Positions 39,014 through 49,400 of a stretch of DNA of 64,000 nt are shown one piece after another. Numbering within the stretch: position 1 is the stretch's first letter; each line of letters opens with the position of its first letter. A program made the position numbers and the translations under genes. The notes beneath the pieces were generated by a model. It saw only the letters and a list, made by a program, of their open reading frames with translations, had not been told where the DNA came from and did no database searches. The DNA is from Erwinia phyllosphaerae (lineage in GTDB: Bacteria > Pseudomonadota > Gammaproteobacteria > Enterobacterales > Enterobacteriaceae): positions 1-64,000 of the forward strand of contig NZ_JAHSPF010000008.1 of the NCBI RefSeq assembly GCF_019132875.1. The letters are read 5' to 3'.

Positions 39014-39184
39014 TGCAGCTATTAAAAAGCGTAAGATGTTCCCGGTAGACTACTCGACCTATAAGGTGATTTTTCTGGCTATCAAGGATGAGTCGAAGAA
39101 ATGGATTATGTCGATCCACAACTGGCGGCTGGCAATGAACCGTTTATTATCGAGTTCGGTGATCGTCTGAGTGCTCACCTTTAA
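39014..39184 (+). pseudogene. IS256-family transposase remnant (C-terminus)
   Basis: The frame AIKKRKMFP, AIKDESKKWIMSIHNWRLAMN matches the closing part of IS256-family transposases (typically KRKVFP...SKKWTMPIHNWRLAMNRF). One base is lost near 39143, after which the next frame continues FGDRLSAHL and a stop at 39182-39184. The sequence after it (GGCAATTGCATAGAGTAA) may hold the right inverted repeat. The 5' part is missing. A 60-codon open frame at 38826-39008 just before it has no recognisable content. Confidence 0.7.
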
Positions 39185-39291
39185 TATGGTGGCAATTGCA
39201 TAGAGTAATTTACAGGGCCCGCTTAAAAAGCAGCGTTGTTACGCGCCATCTTAGCCATGCCTCTATACTATTATCAATTACAGTCCCTGCA

Positions 39292-40299
39292 TCAAACTTC
39301 TGGCTGCTGATTCCAGCATCCGGGACTTTCACTGTCAAAAAACTCTATCAAAATGTTTTTCCCAAGATTATCTTTGATTAATTGGTTGGCTCTATTGCAA
39401 TACGTTTGGTCTCTTCTGAATACAGATACTGCGACTTTTTTTATGCCTGCACCAGCCATTCGTTTTAGTAGATGCACATCATGCTCTCCCATTCCCCAGC
39501 CTAGAATCACAAGATTTTCACGCTGTTCGGTAAGTACTTCCCGGTAAACCGTTGAAAGATAAGAGCTGCTCTGAATCGAGTTTACTTTTTGTTCATGCGT
39601 TCCTTCACTAACAAACAGCGGAACAACTTCCTCGCTTTGCCACCGCCTGAGAATCGATTCAAGTAAACCTGCATTCTTAATATGAATTTTACTCTCTTGT
39701 TCAATACGATTACGGCACAATATGAGGCTGCCATGTGGATAAAAAACAAGTGTATTAGATTGTTCATTTCCAAGCATTCCTCTTAACCGTTGCCAGTCCT
39801 GCTCAAAAAGGCCTCTGGCAAGAAAGCAGTCCTTAAACCGATGATGATCGTTGAGACCCAGACCATATGTCATTGTCCAATAGACGATCAGATCGTAGTT
39901 AAGCGAAATGACTGTGTTAAATCTTTTCAGAAACTCGTAAATATATGGCAGCTGTTCATCAACTTCATCATGCTCAGGATGCACATCTCGTACAGCTTGA
40001 ATAAGGCATTCACGTATTCGGAGGTAGGCCTCATGAGTGCGGGCATCTTCAATTTCTAATGATTTGTTGACGTTTGACGCCTGCCAAACAATACGCAGAA
40101 TGAGTTCGAAATCCTTAGTTTGGAAAAAGTCAAAAAGTTTTCGTACATCTGCCTCCAGACTCTCTTTTTGGGTGACGTGTTCAAGAAGAGAGCCATATGC
40201 AAAACGAGGACTGACGGCGATGCTTGCGCCATTACCCAGCAAAATTGTCCCATCATATCGTGGTGCCAGCTCAGACCAAGGGAGAATGGTAAACGACAT
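39292..40299 (-). CDS. DUF4917 family SIR2-like protein
   Basis: The 335-residue protein begins with ILPWSELAPRYDG.ILLGNGASIAVS, the DUF4917 signature, whose GNGAS is a SIR2-type nucleotide-binding loop. It also has the SLNYD motif near residue 135 and VILGWGMGEHDVHLL near residue 270, both typical of SIR2-like defence proteins. Many such proteins degrade NAD+ on infection; whether this one does is not known. I chose the ATG at 40299 (a TTG at 40317 is in frame). It is divergent from the Druantia operon, with a 298-bp AT-rich region between. Confidence 0.82.
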   Translation of the reverse strand: MSFTILPWSELAPRYDGTILLGNGASIAVSPRFAYGSLLEHVTQKESLEADVRKLFDFFQTKDFELILRIVWQASNVNKSLEIEDARTHEAYLRIRECLIQAVRDVHPEHDEVDEQLPYIYEFLKRFNTVISLNYDLIVYWTMTYGLGLNDHHRFKDCFLARGLFEQDWQRLRGMLGNEQSNTLVFYPHGSLILCRNRIEQESKIHIKNAGLLESILRRWQSEEVVPLFVSEGTHEQKVNSIQSSSYLSTVYREVLTEQRENLVILGWGMGEHDVHLLKRMAGAGIKKVAVSVFRRDQTYCNRANQLIKDNLGKNILIEFFDSESPGCWNQQPEV

Positions 40300-40597
40300 C
40301 TTAGTTATCTGCTCCAATAGTGAATTTTTCTAAATAAAAAACAATTTACAGCACAGATGCTGACTGTTTGCATTTTCAACATTGCCGGTTCAACAGTCTT
40401 GCTTGATGGTTTTAAGAAAATATTTTATTTTTCAGTTGATTGAGTACGTTCTCGCATGACCGATACAATTATCCATATAGATATTATCTTCCTGATTTTA
40501 TAAACTATCTAGCTAAGAATACCCCTTTCAGGAAATTGAACGATGCCCCGATTCAGCAATACTATTTTATGGTCAGGTCATGAGCACTGAGGCTGTC

Positions 40598-41815
40598 ATG
40601 AGTGACAATCATTTAACAGAACCTCACGAGGCAGGGTTTACTTTCTATGAGTTTTTCGCGGGTGGCGGTATGGCTAGGGCTGGGCTGGGAAAACAGTGGC
40701 GATGCCTTTTTGCCAACGACATGGACCCGATAAAAGCATCGACTTACATCGATAATTGGGGGGACGAACATCTCGACATGCGTGATGTTCGAGAGGTTAC
40801 CTCCTATGAACTGCCGCTCCACGCTGATTTAAGCTGGGCGTCATTTCCTTGCCAAGATTTGTCTTTGGCCGGTAATGGCTTGGGAATTGGCGAAAGAGAT
40901 TCCAGTGCCGATAGAACCACGCGTTCCGGTGCGATATGGCCGTTCCTCGATTTAATAAGCAGGCTCGGCGAGGAAAACCGTAAGCCGCCGATTCTTGTGC
41001 TTGAAAATGTTCTTGGATTGCTGACGCTGGATAAAGGGAGCCATTTCGCCGCGATCTGCCATCAGCTAAGCAAAACTGGCTATCGGTATGGCGCAATAAT
41101 CATTGATGCAAAGCACTTTTTACCACAGTCCCGACCCCGCGTATTTGTCGTTGCGATTAGTCGCCGTGTTCCCATTCCTGAATGTTTGGTTTCAGAAGAA
41201 CCTTTGTCGCAATGGCATTCACCTTCGCTCCTACGCGCCTGCGATGCGCTGGAGAAGGAAGCTCGTAATGACTGGATCTGGTGGTCGCCTGGCAATTTAC
41301 CAGGCACCAGAATGAGGGAACTGGACGACTTAATCGATTTTGAGCATGAAAACGCGCTATGGCATTCTGCCGAGGAAACACAACGGCTTATCAGTATGAT
41401 GGCACCGGCTAATCTGGCGCGTCTGGCTAACGCGCAGACATCCGGAGAGACAATTGCAGGCAGCCTTTATTTACGCATGCGCAAAGAAAAAGGCGTCAAC
41501 CGGCAACGGACAGAAATAACGTTCTCGACAGTTCTTGGTTGCCTGAGAACGCCAAAAGGCGGAGCTTCTCGTCCTCGTATTATCGTTGTAAAAGGCAGCC
41601 AAGTGAAAACGCGTTTGTTGTCGGTCAAAGAAGCGGCGGCGTTAATGGGGTTGCCGGATGATTTTATCCTCCCGACTGCGTATCAGTCAGCATTTAAAGT
41701 GATAGGTGACGGCCTTGCCGTTCCTCCAGTTCGTTTTCTGGCAGAACGTATTCTGGAGCCACTGGCGATAGCAGTCCGAATCAATAGTAAGCGGACGGAG
41801 GATATACGTGAATGA
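40598..41815 (+). CDS. druM: DNA cytosine-5 methyltransferase of Druantia type II (DruM)
   Basis: DruM methylates cytosines and probably marks host DNA as self. The protein of about 405 residues has the 5mC motifs in order: FYEFFAGGGMARAGL (motif I), SFPCQDLSLAG with the catalytic Cys (IV), VLENVLGLL (VI), QSRPRVFVVAI (VIII) and the C-terminal SVKEAAALMGLPDDF. The ATG at 40598 has GAGG 5 nt upstream; another ATG at 40580 is in frame. Its stop overlaps the druF start (ATGA), so it is the first gene of a four-gene operon. Confidence 0.88.
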   Translation: MSDNHLTEPHEAGFTFYEFFAGGGMARAGLGKQWRCLFANDMDPIKASTYIDNWGDEHLDMRDVREVTSYELPLHADLSWASFPCQDLSLAGNGLGIGERDSSADRTTRSGAIWPFLDLISRLGEENRKPPILVLENVLGLLTLDKGSHFAAICHQLSKTGYRYGAIIIDAKHFLPQSRPRVFVVAISRRVPIPECLVSEEPLSQWHSPSLLRACDALEKEARNDWIWWSPGNLPGTRMRELDDLIDFEHENALWHSAEETQRLISMMAPANLARLANAQTSGETIAGSLYLRMRKEKGVNRQRTEITFSTVLGCLRTPKGGASRPRIIVVKGSQVKTRLLSVKEAAALMGLPDDFILPTAYQSAFKVIGDGLAVPPVRFLAERILEPLAIAVRINSKRTEDIRE

Positions 41816-44370
41816 ACTGGACGTCTCTCGTTACGCCCGATGATTGGGAAAGTAAACTGATTGATTATTTTCTCCGGTTCGGTGCCGGCGGCGACGCGCA
41901 GGATATTCGCTGGTTTGAAGTTACGCCGTCGACGCTTGCGGCAGCATTCGCCGACAGCAGTGCTAGTGCGAATGAAATTGAAGAAGCGTTTCGAACCTGT
42001 ATGTCAAAAATACGGGATCTGCCGCAGCGCCTTGAATACGGTATGATAGAAAAGTCAACTCGTGATACGCCCGGATTTTTTACTTATCTGGTCATGACTT
42101 TGCTTATTAGCAGCCAATTCGACGCACAGGAAAAGCGCAATGACTTTCGTCTGAAGCTACAGAACTGGCTGCAGACCTCGCATAGTTTTCAGAACTTATC
42201 TGGCGTCAACCAGATGTGGGAGGCATTAGCCGACTGGCTTAACCAACGTGTTCAGGAAGGTGAGTCTTACAGGCATCTTGTCTTGCCGCCGCGGAATGGC
42301 TGGGTTCAAATCGGTCACACCTTGCGGTTGGCATTCCCTAATAAAGCCGATCTACGCCTGATGAGCGAGTGCTTGGAACGTTATCCGCAATCGGCCACTG
42401 ATCCGCGCCAGTTAATCAAGTATTTTCAGATTGTTATTCAAAGACCTGGCGTTTCTTATGCGCTGAAGGAGGCTTATGCCGAATTCAGAGATGCGTGGTT
42501 ACTAGGGCACCGCGCACTATTCGATATGCCTTTCTGGCACCTGCGTCAACGGGCGTTCGAAATATCATCCGGCGCACCGAATCATCAAATCATTATTGAT
42601 ATGTATGTCGACTTTGACGGTTCACGATGTTATTTCAGTAGTGTAGGTGAGACAGACGAAACCGTTTTTCATCCTGTGTTATCCAAAGCTCTTAAAGACC
42701 GTGGTGCCGGGAGCAGCGAAAATCTGGGGAAGGCGTCGCAGGCCGGCTTGCTATTTTTTGATGAGATCGGGCACGGGCGCTGGAGAGCGAAACCGTCTCC
42801 TGACGTAAACTCGCAACGGTTTCATATTGCCTTATCCAGTAAACATTCTGTACAGATAAGCAAGCGTCTCAACGGTTATATTGTAGAGGGCGATTGGATT
42901 TTAACGGCTCAGCCTCTGAACCTGGTTTCGGCGATGGATATATTTCGCTTACTAAGACCCTCTTGGGGCACCCAGGGTGATGAGGTCACGCGTCCTCAGT
43001 TATACGGTGGAATACGCCTCCCCGGCGGATGGCTGGGATTACCCGCATTTCTGCCTTTTATTGAGTCAGATACCCTACGCTACAAAATATATTCATCCGG
43101 GAATGATGAAGCAGGAATCAACGTTTCTGTTATTGATGGCCGTTTGATTTCTTCTGTACCTCTTAACTGTGAACTTTACATCGAGCCAACGCTTAAAACG
43201 GGAGAAAAAACTCCGCCGTGGCGGCGTCGCGCGCGTTTTTTTACCTACGCTGTACCGCACCCGACTTTAGGCGAAAGTGCAAGATACCGGTTTGAGCCGT
43301 TTTGCGACTGGTCGACGTCTTCACTTAAGGCGCCGACATTTAATTTCGAAGAGCAGTTTCAGTGGGAAGATAGCGAAGTATGTTGCGATCATCTTCTAGA
43401 GGCGATATACGCCAGCGGAGCAAGCGGCTGGGAAGAAGCCGAGTTAATCGCTCTTCTAAGGCATGTAGACGGAAAGATCAACGTATGGCATTTGATTCGT
43501 TGTTTACAAAATGCGGGTCTGATCGAGCCACGCTTGCGTCCCGGATGGAAAGGCCGAGTATGGACGCTGGTTAAATCTTCATTGCTTCATATTCGTAACG
43601 GAGAAAATTCTCTAATTGTTGTGGAAGGCGCAGTCTGCGCAAGACTGATGGATGATTTTCAAAAAGTGGTCGCTGGGTTGGGCGGAAAAAGTTTTCGTCG
43701 TTGCGGCGTTAGCCTTTGGTCGCCCCCTGTGTTTGGGGCTGTACTCGCTGATCCTGTTGCGTTATCTCAGCGTCTAGGATGGCCGCTTATCGAAGCCTCA
43801 TCGTCATCCGATACAATACCGCTTTCACTAGCCACGACAGAACGCGCTGCTGAACTACATGATCTAGCTGCGGTCTGGGACTGGCATTCAGGGCGATTTC
43901 AGCAACATGGTTTCCAGGATAAAGAATCTGCGTCGCTGTCACTGCATATTCATCCTGGCGGGCGAGATCATGATATCTATCGGGTTGTTTCCGGAAGAAA
44001 AACAACACATTATCTTTCCCGAACCGCAGCTATTATCGCCGCTGGCGCAAATAACAGGGAACCCATGTTTGAACGCGTCGCTAAAAATCATCTGCTGTGT
44101 CTTATCAATGATTGTGGCCTGCCCGACGTATTGGCTTCGGGAATACGGCGTCACGCGCTCAGAAACGGAGGTCCGATGGACTCCGGTTACACCTATCCCG
44201 TCGATGACATATCTTTCCACTGGCTAGAGTCGCTACTTCCGGGATGTTTTTATTCTCTCTCGTCAAATGGCGAGGACGATTCAAGCCGAGTAGTTTCAGT
44301 CAGTCGCCATTCTGGCGGAAGAATACGTCCGATATGGAGAAACGGTCGGCTAACACTGACGCTGCGATAA
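41812..44370 (+). CDS. druF: Druantia type II protein DruF
   Basis: The 852-residue protein has no motif that I can assign: no signal peptide, no Walker A, no obvious nuclease motif. It is identified by its place between a cytosine methyltransferase and DruG/DruE and by its size, which match Druantia type II (DruM-DruF-DruG-DruE). The last 250 residues contain a winged-helix-like stretch (LLEAIYASGASGWEEAELIALLRHVDG..NVWHLIRCLQNAGLI). It is coupled to druM by a 4-nt overlap; druG follows after 15 nt. Confidence 0.78.
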   Translation: MNWTSLVTPDDWESKLIDYFLRFGAGGDAQDIRWFEVTPSTLAAAFADSSASANEIEEAFRTCMSKIRDLPQRLEYGMIEKSTRDTPGFFTYLVMTLLISSQFDAQEKRNDFRLKLQNWLQTSHSFQNLSGVNQMWEALADWLNQRVQEGESYRHLVLPPRNGWVQIGHTLRLAFPNKADLRLMSECLERYPQSATDPRQLIKYFQIVIQRPGVSYALKEAYAEFRDAWLLGHRALFDMPFWHLRQRAFEISSGAPNHQIIIDMYVDFDGSRCYFSSVGETDETVFHPVLSKALKDRGAGSSENLGKASQAGLLFFDEIGHGRWRAKPSPDVNSQRFHIALSSKHSVQISKRLNGYIVEGDWILTAQPLNLVSAMDIFRLLRPSWGTQGDEVTRPQLYGGIRLPGGWLGLPAFLPFIESDTLRYKIYSSGNDEAGINVSVIDGRLISSVPLNCELYIEPTLKTGEKTPPWRRRARFFTYAVPHPTLGESARYRFEPFCDWSTSSLKAPTFNFEEQFQWEDSEVCCDHLLEAIYASGASGWEEAELIALLRHVDGKINVWHLIRCLQNAGLIEPRLRPGWKGRVWTLVKSSLLHIRNGENSLIVVEGAVCARLMDDFQKVVAGLGGKSFRRCGVSLWSPPVFGAVLADPVALSQRLGWPLIEASSSSDTIPLSLATTERAAELHDLAAVWDWHSGRFQQHGFQDKESASLSLHIHPGGRDHDIYRVVSGRKTTHYLSRTAAIIAAGANNREPMFERVAKNHLLCLINDCGLPDVLASGIRRHALRNGGPMDSGYTYPVDDISFHWLESLLPGCFYSLSSNGEDDSSRVVSVSRHSGGRIRPIWRNGRLTLTLR

Positions 44371-44385
44371 TAAGGAAAATTAAAA

Positions 44386-46476
44386 ATGGGCAACATCCCT
44401 TTGTATCTGGGTCAATATGATCGCAGAAATTATCAGTCCTACCTTACAGCTATTGCGCAAGAAACACCTGATGGCTGGCGTACGATCGAGAACCCTAAGA
44501 AACTATTTCCTCGTACGGGTGAGGTTGAGTTTAACGATTCTGATGCTTTGCCGCTCCGTAAGGGCGAATGGGCCGCTTTTCATGTTGGGCCAGGTACTCG
44601 TAACAGAGCGCAGGCGAAACGTGCTCGGCGTATTTATCCTTATTATGATTTATCTTCCGGCCAGTCGCTGCTGGAAGCGCGTCGCCAATTAAGCTTTGAT
44701 GGCATAACGACAGATGGCGAACCGGGGTTGTGGGCTATTCGTTTTGGGCCGGATGGCTTGATTCTGGCAAATCTGGCTGAGTCGAAAACTGGCTGTCTGA
44801 TCATTTCCAGGAGCCAGAACGTTTATGAATATGATTTCCGTGAAGGCGGCGTGATTTCCGTATCAGGCATATCTGAAAACGGAAAATTGTTTTATATGCC
44901 CGATGCCGATGCGCTGCCTACCCAGATCCATGACTGGACGCCGGATAAGCAGTACATCGAATACGTCATTCAACTTCTTTCCTGCGCTGATTTGACGGTC
45001 GAGATCTCTTCATGGCTTCGAGTGCATACAGACGAGCAAAACGGAAAATTATCTTCCGGCGTCGATGCTCTTCTGGCTGCTGCTCAAATGCTTCGGGCAG
45101 GAGAGTTGGCTAAGAAACTGGAAGAGGAGGATTCTCTGACTCGTCAATTTACCGAAGCTGTATTGAAGGACCAGCACATCACCCGCCTTCTCGAGCATCA
45201 GATACAAAGCATCGCGGAAGAAGAGCGAGCCACGTTGCGCGCCCAACAGCATAAGGCGCTCGATAATGAATTTTCGGCGGAACGGCTGCGACGTCGTGAA
45301 GTTATTGAAATGGAAATGACCGTTTTTGATAAGACAAGGAAAAGTGAAATCGAGGAGGAGATTGCACAATTATGGCAGCTCAAAAAAGAAAAGTTACAGA
45401 CTGATTTTGCAGAAAATAAAGCAGATTTAGAACAAATGCTCAATCAGGAAAAAGAGTATCTCGAAAGCGAAATTAGCCGTCTGAAAGACGCCAACAATGA
45501 GTTATGCGCCCAGAACGAAAATCAGCATCATATATTGGCTTCCTTAACCTACGATCATGAAGCATGTTTAACATCTTTAAGAGAGACCGAGGAACGTACT
45601 GCCCAGGCAAAAATTGAACTCGAAAAGATGGATATCGCGATTGCTGAGAAGTTTCGTCATATGGCTTATTCAGTGTTCCCCAAAGTATGTCTTCCGATGC
45701 AAGCGAGAGTAGTATCATGCGAAGAATTCGGTCAGCTCGTAAGAGAGAACAAATTGCTGACACCTAGCGGAAAAATATTGATGACGCAATTTCTTGCGTT
45801 GATGTTGGCCGGTGAATGTCCGTTGTTATTTGGTCCGGAAACACAAGATTTCCTTGCTGTTGCTGAATCGCTGATTTCTTCAGGCCGCTCAATTCGACAG
45901 ATTGCCGATCCAACGATAATTTCCTGCGAGGATCTATGGGTTCGTGCGGGAAATAATATGGCAACGCCGCTTTACCAAGGATTATTGTTGAGTGAGGCTT
46001 CTTGTCCCCGAACGATCCTCGCCGTGATTGAACGTGTCGAATCTTCCGCCGCGCGTTTCTGGTTGCCAGCGCTGAAAGATCGATTGTACCGAGGTGATTT
46101 ACACCGACGCTTTCTGATTTGCGGCACTATTGAAAACGAAGATTGTGAAGAAATGGAAGAAATTAAGGGACAACATCTTCGCCTACGAATGGAAAATGTC
46201 GTCATTCGGAATGCGATTGCGCTATCTCCTTTATATCTTTCTTCAGAAAATCATAGCGAACTGGACCCCGGTCCAAAATCGCAAGATTCTTTCCCTGACA
46301 AGCTCGCTATCGCGGATGAAATGTCAGCTGGACGTTTGGATCTAGCAAATACACTACGGGCGATGAGAACGGCACATGAGGTGGTGCCGCTTGATACTGA
46401 AAACAAAGCAATGCATCAAAAATATTTAGTCGATTTATATGCAGATTTAAAGAATGACGAGATGTATGCCCAATAA
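44386..46476 (+). CDS. druG: Druantia type II protein DruG with coiled coil and degenerate AAA+-like domain
   Basis: The 696-residue protein has a beta-rich N-terminal part (1-200), then a long charged coiled coil (about 235-425: SEIEEEIAQLWQLKKEKLQ, EKEYLESEISRLKDANNEL). A C-terminal region (about 460-600) has the shape of an AAA+ ATPase but with broken motifs: CPLLFGPETQDF where a P-loop GxxGxGKT would be, and TILAVIERVES where Walker B (DE) would be, then FLICGTIENED like a sensor strand. The AAA+ reading is my inference. It has AAGGA before the ATG and is followed by druE after 19 nt. Confidence 0.78.
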   Translation: MGNIPLYLGQYDRRNYQSYLTAIAQETPDGWRTIENPKKLFPRTGEVEFNDSDALPLRKGEWAAFHVGPGTRNRAQAKRARRIYPYYDLSSGQSLLEARRQLSFDGITTDGEPGLWAIRFGPDGLILANLAESKTGCLIISRSQNVYEYDFREGGVISVSGISENGKLFYMPDADALPTQIHDWTPDKQYIEYVIQLLSCADLTVEISSWLRVHTDEQNGKLSSGVDALLAAAQMLRAGELAKKLEEEDSLTRQFTEAVLKDQHITRLLEHQIQSIAEEERATLRAQQHKALDNEFSAERLRRREVIEMEMTVFDKTRKSEIEEEIAQLWQLKKEKLQTDFAENKADLEQMLNQEKEYLESEISRLKDANNELCAQNENQHHILASLTYDHEACLTSLRETEERTAQAKIELEKMDIAIAEKFRHMAYSVFPKVCLPMQARVVSCEEFGQLVRENKLLTPSGKILMTQFLALMLAGECPLLFGPETQDFLAVAESLISSGRSIRQIADPTIISCEDLWVRAGNNMATPLYQGLLLSEASCPRTILAVIERVESSAARFWLPALKDRLYRGDLHRRFLICGTIENEDCEEMEEIKGQHLRLRMENVVIRNAIALSPLYLSSENHSELDPGPKSQDSFPDKLAIADEMSAGRLDLANTLRAMRTAHEVVPLDTENKAMHQKYLVDLYADLKNDEMYAQ

Positions 46477-46495
46477 ATTATAGGAGAAGGAAATC

Positions 46496-49400
46496 ATGTT
46501 AGACCCTATTGGCGGATTTCGCCGTATTCAGGACTTCTTCATTTCATATATAGAAACTAGCTTTCGAATTGCCGATCCTTCAGTCGCGGCCTCAAGACGC
46601 AATCTTCTGAATAGTAGCGGAGAATTTGCCGCGGAGCCTTACATTGAACCTGTTTTGCGGTATGAGTCTTCTGATAAAACGCTTGAAGCTCTGGCCGAGA
46701 TGGATGGTGGACCGCTAAATAGCTTGTCTCCCAAAGGCCGTAAGGCGTTCGTTGAACTAGCGTTATCCGGTCTATTTGATTCGAAACTAGGTGACGAAGT
46801 CTGGTCGCGTCGTTCAGTCCATGCACCGTATAGCCACCAGACGCAAATGCTGGAGCGCGGTATTCTTCCCGGTAGACCCTGCATCGTGACATCGGGTACA
46901 GGTTCGGGAAAAACCGAAAGCTTTATGTTGCCTATATTGGCTGCATTATCGAATGAGGCTGTCAGCTGGGCCGCGCCTTGCGAAGGCTATCTGCAAAATC
47001 GGTGGTGGGCTGGCGAAAAAACAAACTGGACTACTCGTCGAGAAGGAGAACAACGCCCGGCGGCCCTCAGGGCGATGGTGCTTTACCCGATGAATGCTCT
47101 GGTTGAAGATCAAATGGCGCGTTTGCGTAAAACGCTGGATTCCGAAGGGGCGCGTGGGGTTATGGAGCAGCATTTCTCCGGAAACAAGATATTCTTTGGG
47201 CAATATACCAGCGCAACACCGATTACAGGCTATGCCAGCCATCCACGTCTTTCCGGAGTCAAATCGGAAAAAAGTCGCCGTGCTCGTAATCTTGAAAAGT
47301 TACGTAAGGCATTGAAACGGATTGATAGCGATCAGCAGGCTGCACGCGCGTTCGATGAAAAAGAAAACACTGCGGAAAAGACTCGATATATATTTCCTTC
47401 GACAGACGGCGGGGAAATGATGTCTCGCTGGGATATGCAGGCTGCTCCGCCTGACCTCCTCGTCACTAACGCCTCAATGCTCGGGGCAATGCTTTCGCGC
47501 GAAGTCGAAAACGGTATATTTGACGCTACGCGCGAATGGTTAATGAATAACAACGACGCATACTTCTATCTGGTATTTGACGAGTTACATTTATTACGTG
47601 GTTCTGCTGGAACTGAAACCGCGATGTTGATTAAGTCGCTAATTGTAAGACTCGGGCTTGACGACCCGAAACATCGCTACAAACTGCGTTTACTCGCGTC
47701 TTCAGCATCGCTGCCGATGGATGGCGTGGATGGAGAGCAATCTCGTAAATACCTACGCGATCTATTTTCGCCCTTCGGTACTTACCGCGATTCTCTCGAT
47801 CCCGGTAGTGATGATCCTGATTTCTGGCGTAACTGCGTCATTAAGGGAATACCTTATGTACCATTGAAACCAGAAGGAAAAATCGCTGTACGGCCTTTCG
47901 CCGCATTGATGCGTGTTGCCCTCGAGGGGCAGGAAAATGTCGTACGCAATCTGAAAATGACGGACGCGCTTAGTCAGGCCTTGTCTAATGTCTTCATAGC
48001 TCTAGACGTGAAAGCACAAAATAGCATGCAAGCCATTAAACAAGCAGCTGAGAAAGCAGCAGCGTTGCTGACCAATGCTTGTATAGAAGATGGCAGCGAG
48101 TTGCCGCGAGCGATGCCGCCGGGAATAATCATTGATAAGGTTTTTCTGAAGGAAGACCCAAGTAATCAAGGTGAATTGGAATTAGCATTACGCGGATTAA
48201 TGCTGGTGCGTGCGCTGCCAGAATCGGAGATAGATTGCGATAAACCCGCCAACGTCACACCAGCTTTTCGCGTGCATACATTCGTCAGAAATATTGAGGG
48301 TTTCTTCGCCTCCGTATTGCCGGGAGAGCAAAAGGCGAAATTCTCCGATTTTTGTTTGGAGCGTGGTTTGTCGCACGCTCCAGCAGGCCAGGGGGAGAAA
48401 CGAGGTCGCCGTTTATTCGAGATGTTGTACTGCGAGGCATGTGGAGAATTACTGATCGGCGGTCAGAAGGGACAGAAGGGTGGTAAGACAATCGAATTAT
48501 TACCTTCGGCGACCAATCTGGAAAATCTTCCAGAACGCCCCGGCGCTGAATATTACGACGATATGACGTTGGATGAATTTGCGGTTTTCTGGCCTGTCGA
48601 TACTACTCATTCAAGCCCGGTAGGCTGCGAAAAAGGTTGGGATGTCTGGGATAAGGCGGTGCTTAATCCTGTTACAGGCATTGTGACTATCGGGCAGGAA
48701 ATATTTCCGACAAATACTGACGCGGTTCACGGATATCTATATTTCCAAAAAACAATTCCGGGTAAAAAAGGCGAGCCGACAAAGAGACCCTCCGCGCAGC
48801 CTTTCTGCTGCCCTAACTGTGGCATTGACTACTCCAGCCGGCCTGCCAGCAATCGTACCAGAACGCCCATTCGCGCATTTCGTACTGGTGTGACTAAGTC
48901 ATCCCAGCTTGTGGCGACAGAATTATTTGAATTGCTACATGCGATCGGTGCGGAAGCAAAGAGTATTGTTTTTTCAGATAGTCGGCAGGATGCGGCATCT
49001 ATGGCGCTAGAAATTGAACGATTGCACTTGCGCGATCTACGCAGGGAAATATTGGTCGCAGCAGCCAGAACGATGCTTAAAGAAGCAGAAAAGAATTATA
49101 TATCAGAAGATATTCTTAAAGATAAGATGACCAAAGCCATGCTGGCTAATGATGATAATGAGTACGGCCGACTATATGCTATAAAAAAAAATCAAGAGGA
49201 CATTGCTAATCTTTGTAAGTATAAACGCATAAAAATAGATAGGCTATTAGAGTCTGAAGGTGATTCAATCGGAAGGATTACATCTGAGCTGGTTGGGTTG
49301 GGAATATCACCATATAAGTATCGTTCCAGTTCAGATGATGAGGATAGCAATGTTTGGCATGCTAATTTTACTAAAGAAGATACGGTGGTTAAATATAGCG

